This document shows positions 33,782 to 42,131 of a stretch of DNA of 64,000 nucleotides, piece after piece. The position numbers and the translations under genes are program-made. The stretch lies in assembly GCF_014493765.1 (NCBI RefSeq), contig NZ_JACTVJ010000014.1:1-64000 (forward strand), written 5' to 3'. The notes under the pieces are model-generated. The model was not told the origin of the DNA, did no database searches, and saw only the letters and a list, made by a program, of their open reading frames with translations. How positions within the stretch are numbered: position 1 is the first letter of the stretch; every line of letters starts with the position of its first letter. The DNA is from Streptomyces polyasparticus. Its GTDB lineage: Bacteria > Actinomycetota > Actinomycetes > Streptomycetales > Streptomycetaceae.

Positions 33782-34510
33782 ATGACGTCGCACGAGGGAC
33801 ACGCACCGCATCAGCACGAAGGATCGGCGCCGCACGAGGCCGCCGCGCCCACCCCCGCCGAGTTCACCGAACTGCTGCGCGCCCAGCGGGTCTGGGATGT
33901 CGAGCTTCCCGAGTTCGACCCCGCCGCGGCGCCCGGCGCGCCCCTGCTCCTGTTCCGGCGCTGGTTCGCCGAGGCCGTCGCCGCGGGCCAGACCGAGCCG
34001 CACACGATGCAGCTCGCCACGGCCGATGCGGCGGGCTGCCCCGACGTGCGCACCCTGATGCTGCACGGCGCCGACGAGGCCGGCTGGCACTTCGCCTCGC
34101 ACGCCACCAGCAGCAAGGGACGCCAGCTGGCGGCCCGCCCCGAGGCCGCCCTGCACTTCTACTGGCCGGCCCAGGCCCGCCAGATCCGCCTGCGCGGCCC
34201 CGTCACGGCGGCTCCGTCCGCCGAGAGCCAGGCGGATCTGCACGCCCGCTCGACCGGCGCACTCGCGGCGGCCCTGGTCGGGCGCCAGAGCGAACTCCTC
34301 GTATCCCAGAAGGAGTTGGCGCGGGAGTCGGCGGCCGCATGGGAGCGCGCGCAGGCCGAGCCCACCGCTCCGGTCCCGACCTGGACGCTGTACGTACTCG
34401 ACCCGGTGGAGGTCGAGTACTTCCAGGGCGACGCCCGCCGCCGCCACATCCGCCTGCGCTACCGGCGCGACGGCAACGGCGGCTGGACCCGCGAGCTGCT
34501 CTGGCCGTAA
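33782..34510 (+). CDS. Pyridoxamine 5'-phosphate oxidase (PdxH)-like protein
   Basis: 242 residues. The PdxH layout is complete: ARG/phosphate-binding SSKGRQLAARPEAALHFYWP, LRGPV, and the C-terminal dimerisation part VEYFQGDARRRHIRLRYRRDG with W-TRELLWP. A His-rich N-terminal tail (HEGHAPHQHEG) precedes it. The usual RPRGSQxGAWAS segment is replaced by STGALAAALVGRQSELL, so activity on pyridoxamine phosphate is not certain. ATG 33782 is selected by conservation, with no good ribosome site. Followed by a 27-bp tandem repeat. Confidence 0.78.
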   Translation: MTSHEGHAPHQHEGSAPHEAAAPTPAEFTELLRAQRVWDVELPEFDPAAAPGAPLLLFRRWFAEAVAAGQTEPHTMQLATADAAGCPDVRTLMLHGADEAGWHFASHATSSKGRQLAARPEAALHFYWPAQARQIRLRGPVTAAPSAESQADLHARSTGALAAALVGRQSELLVSQKELARESAAAWERAQAEPTAPVPTWTLYVLDPVEVEYFQGDARRRHIRLRYRRDGNGGWTRELLWP

Positions 34511-34690
34511 GCCCCGCCCGTCGCCAGGTCCTCAGGAATCCCGCCCGTCACCAGGTCCTCGGGAATCCCGCCCGTCGCCAGGCCCTCGGATATCCCGCCC
34601 GTCGCCAGGTCCTCGGGAATCCCGCCCGTCGCCAGGCCCTCGGATATCCCGCCCGTCGTCAGACCCTCAGAAATCCCGCCCTCAGGAAAT
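34511..34690. repeat. 27-bp tandem repeat, six copies
   Basis: ATCCCGCCCGTC recurs at 34538, 34565, 34592, 34619, 34646 and 34673, exactly every 27 bases, with the CCAGGCCCTCGGAT and CCAGGTCCTCGGGA variants roughly alternating. It lies between convergent genes and is probably non-coding. Confidence 0.85.
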
Positions 34691-34732
34691 CGGCTGGAAC
34701 GCCACCCTCAGGAGACCGGCCGGAACCCGCCC

Positions 34733-35200
34733 TCAGGAAACCGGCCGAAACACCGCCACCTTGAACCCCTCCGCCTCACGGAAGGCCACCTCGAGCTCCA
34801 TCCCGATCACGAGGTCCGCCTCCGCGCAGTCCACGACCTCGGTCATCATCCGCGGCCCTTCGGCCAGATCGACCACGGCCGCGGTGTACGGGGTGCGGGT
34901 GCCGAAGGGCGGCAGATCGTTGCGGTGCACGACGGACCACGTGTAGAGCGTGGCGCGCCCGCTCGCCTCGGCCCAGTCGGCGTTCTCGCTCCAGCAGCCC
35001 GGGCAGAACTCGCGCGGATAGTGGTGGGTGCGGCCGCAGTCCCGGCAGTGGCGCAGAAGCAGACGCCCCTCGGCGGCCGCCGCCCAGTAGGGCTCGGTGA
35101 AGGCGTCGGACTCGGGAAGGTCGAACCGTACGGAAGAGGAAGAAGACGCAGAAGAAGAAGACGCAGAAGACGGCGAAGAAGCGGAAGCAGGCGTGGGCAT
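34733..35200 (-). CDS. Zn-ribbon/OB-fold (DUF35) protein, copy 2
   Basis: 155 residues. A Ser/Ala-rich tail (about 8-24) precedes a zinc ribbon with four cysteines (CRDCGRTHHYPREFCPGC, residues 52-69) and an OB fold starting SGRATLYTWSVVHRNDLPPF. It is the same class as the protein at 19269, expected to partner a thiolase-like aldolase, possibly copy 2 at 30833. The ATG at 35200 overlaps the stop of the DoxX gene by one base, so both are expressed together from operator site 10. Confidence 0.85.
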   Translation of the reverse strand: MPTPASASSPSSASSSSASSSSSVRFDLPESDAFTEPYWAAAAEGRLLLRHCRDCGRTHHYPREFCPGCWSENADWAEASGRATLYTWSVVHRNDLPPFGTRTPYTAAVVDLAEGPRMMTEVVDCAEADLVIGMELEVAFREAEGFKVAVFRPVS

Positions 35201-35649
35201 CAGAAGAGTCCGATCGCGCTGTCGAGGGACCAGGTCTGCCAGGACATCCCGAAGAGGGCCACGAAGGAGATCAGGCCCATCATCGCGTTCTGCCCCTGCT
35301 CGGCCCAGTCGTGGATCATCAGGACGAGGTAGAGGAGGTTGAGCAGCAGGCCGCCGACGAGGGCGATCGGCGTGAGGAAGCCGAAGACCAGGCCGAGACC
35401 CAGGGCGAGTTCGGCGTAGACGACGATGTACGCCATCACCTTGGGCCGGGGCTCGACGACCTTCTGGAACCCGGTCTTCACGAAGGGCCACTTGTGCTTG
35501 CCGGCCACGTCGGCGGCCCAGGCGATACCGGTACCGCGCTCGAACCAGCCCTTCTTGTCCTTGTGCCGCCAGCTCTCCAGCCACCACAGACCGAGACCGA
35601 TCCGCAGGACGGCTGTCCACTCGGCTCCGCTGAGCCAGACCGTTTCCAT
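35200..35649 (-). CDS. DoxX-family membrane protein
   Basis: 149 residues from the ATG at 35649, which has GGTGG upstream; a start six codons earlier is less likely. Four hydrophobic segments (about 10-26, 72-93, 95-115 and 125-142) with LRIGLGLWWLESW and AELALGLGLVFGFLTPIALVGGLLL are typical of DoxX-like proteins, which act as membrane partners of redox enzymes. It is the first gene of a two-gene operon with a DUF35 protein. A perfect operator lies 32 bases upstream of the start. Confidence 0.82.
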   Translation of the reverse strand: METVWLSGAEWTAVLRIGLGLWWLESWRHKDKKGWFERGTGIAWAADVAGKHKWPFVKTGFQKVVEPRPKVMAYIVVYAELALGLGLVFGFLTPIALVGGLLLNLLYLVLMIHDWAEQGQNAMMGLISFVALFGMSWQTWSLDSAIGLF

Positions 35650-35680
35650 GCCGGTACACCACCTCACGCGCGAGCCGTTT

Positions 35681-35695
35681 CTGACGGTACGTCAG
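35681..35695. promoter_or_regulatory. CTGACG-N3-CGTCAG operator, site 10
   Basis: CTGACGGTACGTCAG, perfect inverted repeat, upstream of the DoxX/DUF35 operon. The divergent monooxygenase starts 180 bases away. Confidence 0.82.
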
Positions 35696-35875
35696 TTCAG
35701 CGGATGGGGGCGGCTTTCCGCAAGAGGCAGGGGGCAGCGAGGGCACGACGAGCGGAACGGCCCGACGGCAAAGGCATCGCGGCCGGCGCCCCGCGGCAGG
35801 CGCCGTGATCAATTCGCAACCGCTTTGCCGTTTGACCGCGCCCCATCAAGCACCACCGCAATTACGCTCCCGCTC

Positions 35876-37045
35876 ATGGCCGACACGTCTCAGACCCCCC
35901 TGCCCGGCATCGACCGCACCGAGGACCGCCCCGTCTACATCGTGGGCGGCGGCCCCGGCGGGCTCGCGACGGCCGCGGCGCTGCGCGCCAAGGGCGTACG
36001 GGCCGTGGTCCTGGAGAAGGCCGACCAGGTGGGCGCCTCCTGGCGGCGGCACTACGACCGCCTCCACCTCCACACCACCCGCAAGCTGTCCGGTCTACCC
36101 GGACTGCCCATGCCGCGCCGCTTCGGCCGCTGGGTCTCGCGGGACAACGTGGTGCGCTATCTGGAGAAGTACGCCGAGTTCCACGAGCTGGAGATCATCA
36201 CCGGCGTCGAGATCTCCCGTATCGACCCGGCGCCCGACGGTCGCGGCTGGCTCCTGCACGGCAGCGGCGGCCGCGAGCTGACCGGCTCGGCGGTGGTGAT
36301 CGCCACCGGCTACAACCACACGCCGCGCCTCCCGGAGTGGCCCGGACTCTCCTCATACGCGGGCGAGTTGGTGCACGCGAGCGACTACCGCAACGCCAAG
36401 CCGTACGCGGGCAAGGACGTGCTCGTCGTCGGCGTGGGCAACACGGGCGCCGAGATCGCCGTCGACCTCGTCGAGGGCGGCGCGTCCCGCGTCCGCCTCG
36501 CGGTGCGCACCGCGCCGCACATCGTGCGCCGCTCGACGGCGGGCTGGCCCGCGCAGCGCACGGGCATCCTGGTGCGCCGCCTGCCGGTCGGCCTGGTCGA
36601 CCGGCTCGCCGCCCCGATGGCCAAGCTCTCGGTGCCGGACCTCTCCTCGTACGGTCTGCCGCGTCCGGACACCGGCCTGTACTCGCGGGTGCGCGAGGGC
36701 TCGATCCCGGTGCAGGACGTGGGTCTGATCGACGCCGTACGCAAGGGAGTCGTCGAACCCGTCGCGGCGGTGGAGTCCTTCGAGGACGGCAAGGTGGTCC
36801 TCGCGGACGGCTCGTCCATCGCCCCGGAGGCCGTGATCGCGGCGACCGGCTACGCGCGCGCACTCGAACCGCTGGTCGGCCACCTCGGCGTCCTGGACGA
36901 CCACGGCCGCCCGGTGGTGCACGGCGGGCAGACATCCGCGTCGGCACCCGGCCTGTACTTCAACGGGTTCGTGAACCCGATCTCCGGGATGTTCCGCGAG
37001 ATGGCCCTGGATGCGGAACGGATCGCTCGGGCGCTGGCACGGTAG
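35876..37045 (+). CDS. FAD-dependent flavoprotein monooxygenase (FMO-like)
   Basis: 389 residues with two dinucleotide-binding motifs, GGGPGG (FAD, about 19-24) and GVGNTGAE (NADPH, about residue 183). Between them is YAGELVHASDY, which fits the FMO-identifying FxGxxxHxxxY/F pattern, and VIATGYNHTPRLP. It would oxygenate a soft nucleophile, aldehyde or ketone using NADPH and O2. ATG 35876 has no ribosome site; an in-frame extension to 35426 is rejected because it runs through the operator region and the DoxX gene. Whether operator site 10 also controls this gene is open. Confidence 0.82.
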   Translation: MADTSQTPLPGIDRTEDRPVYIVGGGPGGLATAAALRAKGVRAVVLEKADQVGASWRRHYDRLHLHTTRKLSGLPGLPMPRRFGRWVSRDNVVRYLEKYAEFHELEIITGVEISRIDPAPDGRGWLLHGSGGRELTGSAVVIATGYNHTPRLPEWPGLSSYAGELVHASDYRNAKPYAGKDVLVVGVGNTGAEIAVDLVEGGASRVRLAVRTAPHIVRRSTAGWPAQRTGILVRRLPVGLVDRLAAPMAKLSVPDLSSYGLPRPDTGLYSRVREGSIPVQDVGLIDAVRKGVVEPVAAVESFEDGKVVLADGSSIAPEAVIAATGYARALEPLVGHLGVLDDHGRPVVHGGQTSASAPGLYFNGFVNPISGMFREMALDAERIARALAR

Positions 37046-37118
37046 TTTCACTCTCGGCGGTGCTGAAGTGGCCGCAGTGGCAGGCGAGTTGCATGCCCTG
37101 CGCATGCGATACGCGCGA

Positions 37119-37151
37119 GTTGCACGTGAGTTGCACGTGAGTTCACCCATC
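37119..37151 (+). promoter_or_regulatory. Three 11-base direct repeats before the amine oxidase gene
   Basis: GTTGCACGTGA (37119-37129), the same again (37130-37140) and GTTCACCCATC (37141-37151). The spacing is that of a PHO box, but only the third unit fits the PhoP consensus. They end 16 bases before the start codon. Confidence 0.5.
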
Positions 37152-37167
37152 GGACCGGAGGACGCAC

Positions 37168-38655
37168 ATGGCACGTGAAAGATCCAGCCTCACCCGCCGT
37201 TCGCTGCTCGGCGCAGGAGCAGCGGCCGGTATCGGCACCCTGGCGGTGGCGACGGCGGGGCCCGCGGCCGCCGCCACGAGGGACGCGGACGTCGTGATCA
37301 TCGGCGGCGGGCTCGCCGGCCTCACCGCGGCCCGCGACCTCAAGAAGGCCGGCAAGAACGTGGTGGTCCTGGAGGCGCGCGACCGCGTGGGCGGCCGTGT
37401 CCTGAACCTCCAGGTGCCCGGCGGCGGTGCCACCGAGGGCGGCGGCGAGTTCATCGGCCCGACGCAGGACCGGATGAAGGCCCTGGCCGACGAGGTCGGC
37501 GTGGCCACCTTCCCCACGTACAACACGGGCAAGAACCTGCTCCGCAAGGACGGCAAGAACACCCCGTACGCCACCGACGGCCTGCTCGGCGCGGTGCCGC
37601 CGATCGACGTGGCGGGCCTCGCGAACGCCGCGGCCGTCCAGGCGCTGCTCAACGACATGGCCAAGAAGGTCCCGGTGGGCGCTCCCTGGACCGCCGAGAA
37701 GGCCAAGGAGTGGGACCAGCAGACCTTCGAGACCTGGCTGCGGCACAACGCGGTGGTGCCCTCGGCGAAGTTCCTCTTCGACGTGGCCTGCGCCTCCGTC
37801 TTCAGCGCGGAACCCCGTGAACTCTCCCTCCTCTTCGTCCTGTTCTACATAGCCGCAGCCGGCAACGAGACGAACCCGGGCACCTTCGAGCGCCTCACCG
37901 AGACGGCGAACGGCGCCCAGGCCATCCGCTTCAAGGGCGGCTCGCAGCTCGTGCCGATCAAGCTGGCCGAGACGCTCGGCGACAGCGTGGTCCTGAACGC
38001 GCCCGTGCGCCGCGTGGCCAAGGACGGTGCCGCGTACACCGTCACCGCCGACGGGATCACGGTCCGCGCGGGCCGTGTGATCGTGGCACTCGCGCCGCCG
38101 CTGGCCGCGCGGATCGAGTTCGACCCGCTGCTGCCCGCCGGGCGCGACCAGCTGGCGCAGCGGCTGCCCATGGGCTCGGTCGGCAAGGCGATCGCCATCT
38201 ACGACCGGCCGTTCTGGCGCGACGCGGGCCTCAACGGCCAGGTGCTCAGCGACACCGGCATGGTCCGCTCCACCTTCGACAACTCCCCCGAGGACGCCTC
38301 GTACGGCGCCTTGATGGGCTTCATCGAGGCGGACCAGATGCGGTCCCTGAACGGCGCGAGCGAGGCCGAGGTGAAGGCCGCGGTCCTCAAGGACTACGCC
38401 ACGTACTTCGGCGACAAGGCGAAGACCCCGACGGCGTTCCTGCTGCAGCGCTGGGACAACGAACGCTTCACGCGCGGCGGCCCGGTGGCCTACGCCCCGC
38501 CCGGCGTGCTCACGTCCTACGGCCCCGAACTGCGCCGCCCCGTCGGCGGCATCCACTGGGCGGGCACGGAGACGTCCACGTACTGGTACGGCTACATGGA
38601 CGGCGCGGTCCGCTCGGGCGAGCGGGTGGCCAAGGAGGTTCTGGCGGTGCTGTGA
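37168..38655 (+). CDS. Tat-exported flavin monoamine oxidase family protein
   Basis: 495 residues. The N-terminus has a twin-arginine signal, TRRSLLGAGAAAGIGTLAVA, so export in folded form with FAD is likely. The FAD domain follows: DVVIIGGGLAGLTAARDLKKAGKNVVVLEARDRVGGR. The C-terminal FAD motif is GGIHWAGTETSTYWYGYMDGAVRSGERVAKEVL. It would oxidise a primary or secondary amine outside the cell, releasing H2O2. ATG 37168 has GGAGG seven bases upstream. An 11-base direct-repeat array lies just before it. It is monocistronic. Confidence 0.87.
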   Translation: MARERSSLTRRSLLGAGAAAGIGTLAVATAGPAAAATRDADVVIIGGGLAGLTAARDLKKAGKNVVVLEARDRVGGRVLNLQVPGGGATEGGGEFIGPTQDRMKALADEVGVATFPTYNTGKNLLRKDGKNTPYATDGLLGAVPPIDVAGLANAAAVQALLNDMAKKVPVGAPWTAEKAKEWDQQTFETWLRHNAVVPSAKFLFDVACASVFSAEPRELSLLFVLFYIAAAGNETNPGTFERLTETANGAQAIRFKGGSQLVPIKLAETLGDSVVLNAPVRRVAKDGAAYTVTADGITVRAGRVIVALAPPLAARIEFDPLLPAGRDQLAQRLPMGSVGKAIAIYDRPFWRDAGLNGQVLSDTGMVRSTFDNSPEDASYGALMGFIEADQMRSLNGASEAEVKAAVLKDYATYFGDKAKTPTAFLLQRWDNERFTRGGPVAYAPPGVLTSYGPELRRPVGGIHWAGTETSTYWYGYMDGAVRSGERVAKEVLAVL

Positions 38656-38719
38656 GCGCAGGGTCCGTCGCGTCCGGGGTTCAGCCCGGCCAACCTGGCC
38701 GAACCCTGGACACCGCCGC

Positions 38720-39117
38720 TCAGACCTCGACCGCGGTGATGCGGGGGTGTTCTTCGGCCAGCATCCTGATGTCCTCGACATCCGAGGCCAGAATCGTCAC
38801 GGGACCCGCCTGACCAAGTGCTGTCGCACAGACGATGGCATCCATCGCGTACTTGTGCCCATGCAGGCCGGCCGCGGCAAGGAGCTCGGATGCGGTGCGG
38901 GCGACCTGCTCGGAGACCGGCTCCGCCTTGAGGCGCGAGACCACCCAGTCGAAGCGCGCCTGGGCAGTCGCCGGGTCACGCGCTTCGACAAGCGTGACGG
39001 CGCTGACGAGCACGCGCGCATCGTGTTCGGCAGCCGCGGCCAGACGGGCGGCCATCGCGCGATCGTCCCGTACGAGCAGGGACAGGCTTCACCGTCCAGC
39101 ATGAAGGTAGGGCTCAC
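38720..39117 (-). pseudogene. PIN-domain (VapC-like) toxin gene interrupted by a frameshift
   Basis: The N-terminal part starts at GTG 39117 and reads VSPTFMLDGEA. The rest continues in another frame as LSLLVRDDRAMAARLAAAAEHDARVLVSA to the stop at 38720. Joining them gives a normal VapC beginning, with the first catalytic Asp in MLDGEA, an Asp in MDAIV and one in ASDVED. One base appears to be missing around 39084-39087 (GAAGCCTGTCC where GAAGCCCTGTCC is expected). The GTG overlaps the antitoxin stop (GTGA), as in intact modules. It is a pseudogene or a sequencing error; the 111-residue downstream frame alone lacks the first Asp. Confidence 0.7.
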
Positions 39118-39401
39118 GCGGCGCTTCCTCGAGCGTCGGCCCCCTCGCCGGCGCCGAAGAGCTCGGCTTCCGCCGCCGCGAGCTCTTCGGTGCTGAAGCC
39201 GCCATGGCGGGCAACGTGATCGTCGACCAGCTCTTGGAGGTTGTCGCGCTCGATCTGACGCTGCACCGCGGCCTCGATGTACGCGGAGACGCCTCGCTTG
39301 CCGACGCGCGAGCGCACCGCGCCGATCGTGCCGGCGTGAAAGGAGACGGAGACGTTGGTCGTCGGCCCGGCGCCGGGGACCGTTTCATCGATCTCGGACA
39401 T
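39114..39401 (-). CDS. Antitoxin of a VapBC-type pair
   Basis: 95 residues. The N-terminal SVSFHAGTIGAVRSRVGKRGVSAYIEAAVQRQIERDNL looks like a ribbon-helix-helix DNA-binding domain. An acidic C-terminal half (ELVDDHVARHGGFSTEELAAAEAELFGAGEGA) would wrap the toxin. It overlaps the PIN toxin frame by four bases. It starts 24 bases after the end of the upstream esterase gene on the same strand. Confidence 0.75.
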   Translation of the reverse strand: MSEIDETVPGAGPTTNVSVSFHAGTIGAVRSRVGKRGVSAYIEAAVQRQIERDNLQELVDDHVARHGGFSTEELAAAEAELFGAGEGADARGSAA

Positions 39402-39425
39402 GACCGAAGTCCAAGAGATTTTCTA

Positions 39426-41123
39426 TTAGACGCGAAGCGTGCGAGGTCGGAGCACGTCGTAGGGCACGTCGCGCCACAGTTCTCGTAGCGGGGACGTCTC
39501 GTCGGAGGTCAGGTGGTCGGTGGGGACCGCCCACTGTCGCACCGGTGTGGCGTCCGCCGAGAGCGGTGGCCAGCCCGGGTCGCCAGTGGTGGCGAATGAT
39601 GCCCAGGCCTGTTGCATACGGGTGGACAGGGCGCGGTCCTCCGCGTCGGGGGCACCGCCGATCAGGAAGGCGGCGCCCACGGCGTCCAGGTTGCCGAAGG
39701 CGAACGGGATGTCCGCGGTGTGCCAGGGGCGGGCACCGTCGCGGCGGCGGGTGAAGCGGGAGGCGTACGCGCGGCCGCCCGCTCTCGCGTGCTGCTCCGC
39801 GAGGCGGGTGGTGTACTCGGCGAAGCGTGCGTCGCCGAAGAGGGCCAGGTAGCGGTCGAGGGGCGGGCTCTGCGGCATCAGGGTCCGGTAGCCGTCGAGG
39901 ACCCGGTCCGGGTCCGGCAGCCCCAACGCGGCTGCGAAGAAGGCGAGTTCGGGCTCGGTGGCGACCTCCCGTATCGCGCCCACGGCGTGCAGGAACGTGG
40001 TCTCCTCCGACGTGTGGCATACCAGGAGGTCCACCTCGCGCGCGGCCCCGGCGGCGAGCGAGGCGAGCGGCTCCGCGGCCAGCACCTCGCCGTCGACGAC
40101 GGGCTGGAAGAGCACGGGATCGTACGCGTGGATCGCGGCGACGGGGGCGCTCGGGGTGGTCGCACCAGCCGGGGCGGTCGGGGCGGTCGCGCCGGACGAG
40201 GCCGTCGGGGCCGTCGCGCCGGACGAGGCCGTCGGGGCCGTCGCGCCCATCGAGGCGGTCGAGGCGGTCGAGGCGGTCGAGGCGGTCGCACCGCCCGGCG
40301 GAAGCGGTGCCGTCAGGCTGTTCGACGCCAACCGGTCGGCTGCGGCGACGAGTTGCGCGGGCGGAGCGGACAGCAGACCCTCGGCCGTAGGGGCGACCGC
40401 CGCCTGCGCCGCGATCCGCTCGCTGATCGCCGCGGCGAGCCCCCGGGTGTACGTGACACTGGGCACGCTGTGGGCGATGACCCGGCGGAACAAACCGCGC
40501 GCGGCGGGCATCGCCATCAGACACACCGCCGATCCGGCCCCCGCCGAGTGCCCGGCCACGGTGACCTGGCCCGGATCGCCGCCGAACGCGGAGATGTTGT
40601 CCCGCACCCACCTCAGGGCGGACAGCTGGTCGAGCAGCCCGCGGTTGTCGGGGAACCCGGGCACGTGCCCGAACCCCTCGAACCCGACACGGTAGTTGCA
40701 GCTGACCACGACGAGTCCGGCGCGCGCGAGGGCCGCCCCGTCGAAGCCGGGCTCGGCGGAGGAGCCGAAGGTGTACGCGCCGCCGTGGATCCAGAACAGC
40801 ACGGGCAGTCCGTCCGCGTGCGGCGGCGTCCATACGTTGACGGTGAGGATGTCCTCGTCCCCGGGGCGCCACACCGGCGCACCGGGGAGCTCGGCCGACT
40901 GCGGTGAGATGGGGCCGAAGGCCGTGCACTCCCGCACCCCGTCCCAGCTCGCGGCGGTCTGCGGCGCGCGGAAGCGCCGGGGCCCGAAGGGCGCGGCGGC
41001 GTACGGAATCCCGAGCACGGCTGTGACACCGGCTCCGGGTCCGACTCCGCGCCCGGCATCGGCGTCCCTGCCCCGCACACGGCCGCCTGTCGTACGGAAC
41101 GTACGGGACGTCCGGAACTCCAT
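39426..41123 (-). CDS. Type-B carboxylesterase/lipase
   Basis: 565-residue alpha/beta hydrolase of the carboxylesterase type-B family. Motifs are VLGIPYAAAPFGPRRF, WIHGGAYTFGS (oxyanion hole), the nucleophile in GHSAGAGSA, and the acidic SEETTF region. Between about residues 275 and 325 there is a low-complexity insertion of ATAPTASSG-like units, encoded by short tandem repeats (about 40140-40300). The ATG at 41123 lies one base downstream of the stop of the next hydrolase gene, so they are co-transcribed. Substrate unknown. Confidence 0.85.
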   Translation of the reverse strand: MEFRTSRTFRTTGGRVRGRDADAGRGVGPGAGVTAVLGIPYAAAPFGPRRFRAPQTAASWDGVRECTAFGPISPQSAELPGAPVWRPGDEDILTVNVWTPPHADGLPVLFWIHGGAYTFGSSAEPGFDGAALARAGLVVVSCNYRVGFEGFGHVPGFPDNRGLLDQLSALRWVRDNISAFGGDPGQVTVAGHSAGAGSAVCLMAMPAARGLFRRVIAHSVPSVTYTRGLAAAISERIAAQAAVAPTAEGLLSAPPAQLVAAADRLASNSLTAPLPPGGATASTASTASTASMGATAPTASSGATAPTASSGATAPTAPAGATTPSAPVAAIHAYDPVLFQPVVDGEVLAAEPLASLAAGAAREVDLLVCHTSEETTFLHAVGAIREVATEPELAFFAAALGLPDPDRVLDGYRTLMPQSPPLDRYLALFGDARFAEYTTRLAEQHARAGGRAYASRFTRRRDGARPWHTADIPFAFGNLDAVGAAFLIGGAPDAEDRALSTRMQQAWASFATTGDPGWPPLSADATPVRQWAVPTDHLTSDETSPLRELWRDVPYDVLRPRTLRV

Positions 41124-41124
41124 G

Positions 41125-41925
41125 TCAGTCCAGGCCTTCCAGAAAGGGCCCGACCACGCCGAGCAGCGCGTCCGGCCGTTCGAGATGCAGATCGTGTCCG
41201 GCGCCCGGAACGCTCGCCGCCCAGGTCCGCGGCCGCGCCGCGAGCATCGCGTCGACGTCCGCCGCGGGGACGAAGCTCCGCTCGCCGAGGACCACGAGGG
41301 CGGGGCAGCCGACCTGCGGCCACTGCGCCCGGAAGGAGCGCTCGCCGATCTCCGCGAGCGAGGCGACCATCACGTCCCGGTCGAAGCGCGGGCGCAGCCC
41401 GTCGCCGGTGTCCTCGAGACCCGCCGCCCAGCCCTCGCCCGCGGGCCCGCCGCCGAAGTACGCGCGCGCGTCCTCGCGGGAGGCGAAGGGGACGGGCCAC
41501 GCGTCCAGCCAGGCACCGATCTCCTCCGGCGTCCGGGGACTCGCGTCACCCGGGGCGGCCTCGACGAGCACCAGGCCGCGCGCCAGATCCGGGTGCGCGG
41601 CTGCGGTGAGCAGGGCGGTGTGGCCGCCGAGCGACTGGCCGACGAGGACCGGGCGCTCAAGCCCCAACTCCCGTACGACAGCGACGACATCGGCGACGTA
41701 CGCGGCACGCGACACATCGCCCGGCAGCCGGCTGCTCGCCCCGTGCCCGCGCTGGTCGAGGGCGACGACGCGGTACAAGTCACGCAGAGCGCGCGCGGCC
41801 TCGTCCCACTCCCCCGCATGACCGGCCAGTCCGTGCAGCAGCACAAGGGGCACCCCGTCGCCACCCCAGTCCCGGCAGACGAGCCGCACCCCGTCCCGCA
41901 CAACCACCCGCTCGCCCCACACCAC
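41125..41925 (-). CDS. Alpha/beta hydrolase
   Basis: 266 residues. The fold begins VPLVLLHGLAGHAGEWDEAA (HG oxyanion), the nucleophile elbow is GQSLGGH, the acid follows in LGERSFVPAADVDAM, and the His in GAGHDLHLERP. It resembles non-haloperoxidase-type esterases. It is the first gene of the hydrolase/esterase pair. The gap upstream to 42131 holds only short GGAGGCGCAGGGCG-type repeats. Confidence 0.83.
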   Translation of the reverse strand: MVWGERVVVRDGVRLVCRDWGGDGVPLVLLHGLAGHAGEWDEAARALRDLYRVVALDQRGHGASSRLPGDVSRAAYVADVVAVVRELGLERPVLVGQSLGGHTALLTAAAHPDLARGLVLVEAAPGDASPRTPEEIGAWLDAWPVPFASREDARAYFGGGPAGEGWAAGLEDTGDGLRPRFDRDVMVASLAEIGERSFRAQWPQVGCPALVVLGERSFVPAADVDAMLAARPRTWAASVPGAGHDLHLERPDALLGVVGPFLEGLD

Positions 41926-42131
41926 CGCACGCCCTCCCCCTGGCCGTCACCGAAGAAGTGATCATGCCGTACGGGGAGACGGCGGGTCTCGCCGATTACG
42001 GCCCGGGAGCGGTGCCGTAGGGCCTGGGGGCGGTGTCGTAGGGCGCGGTCCGGAGGTGCAGGGCGGCCCGGAGGCGCAGGGCGCGGTCCAAAGGCGCAGT
42101 GCACGCTCCGGAGGCGTACCCCTCAGCCCTC

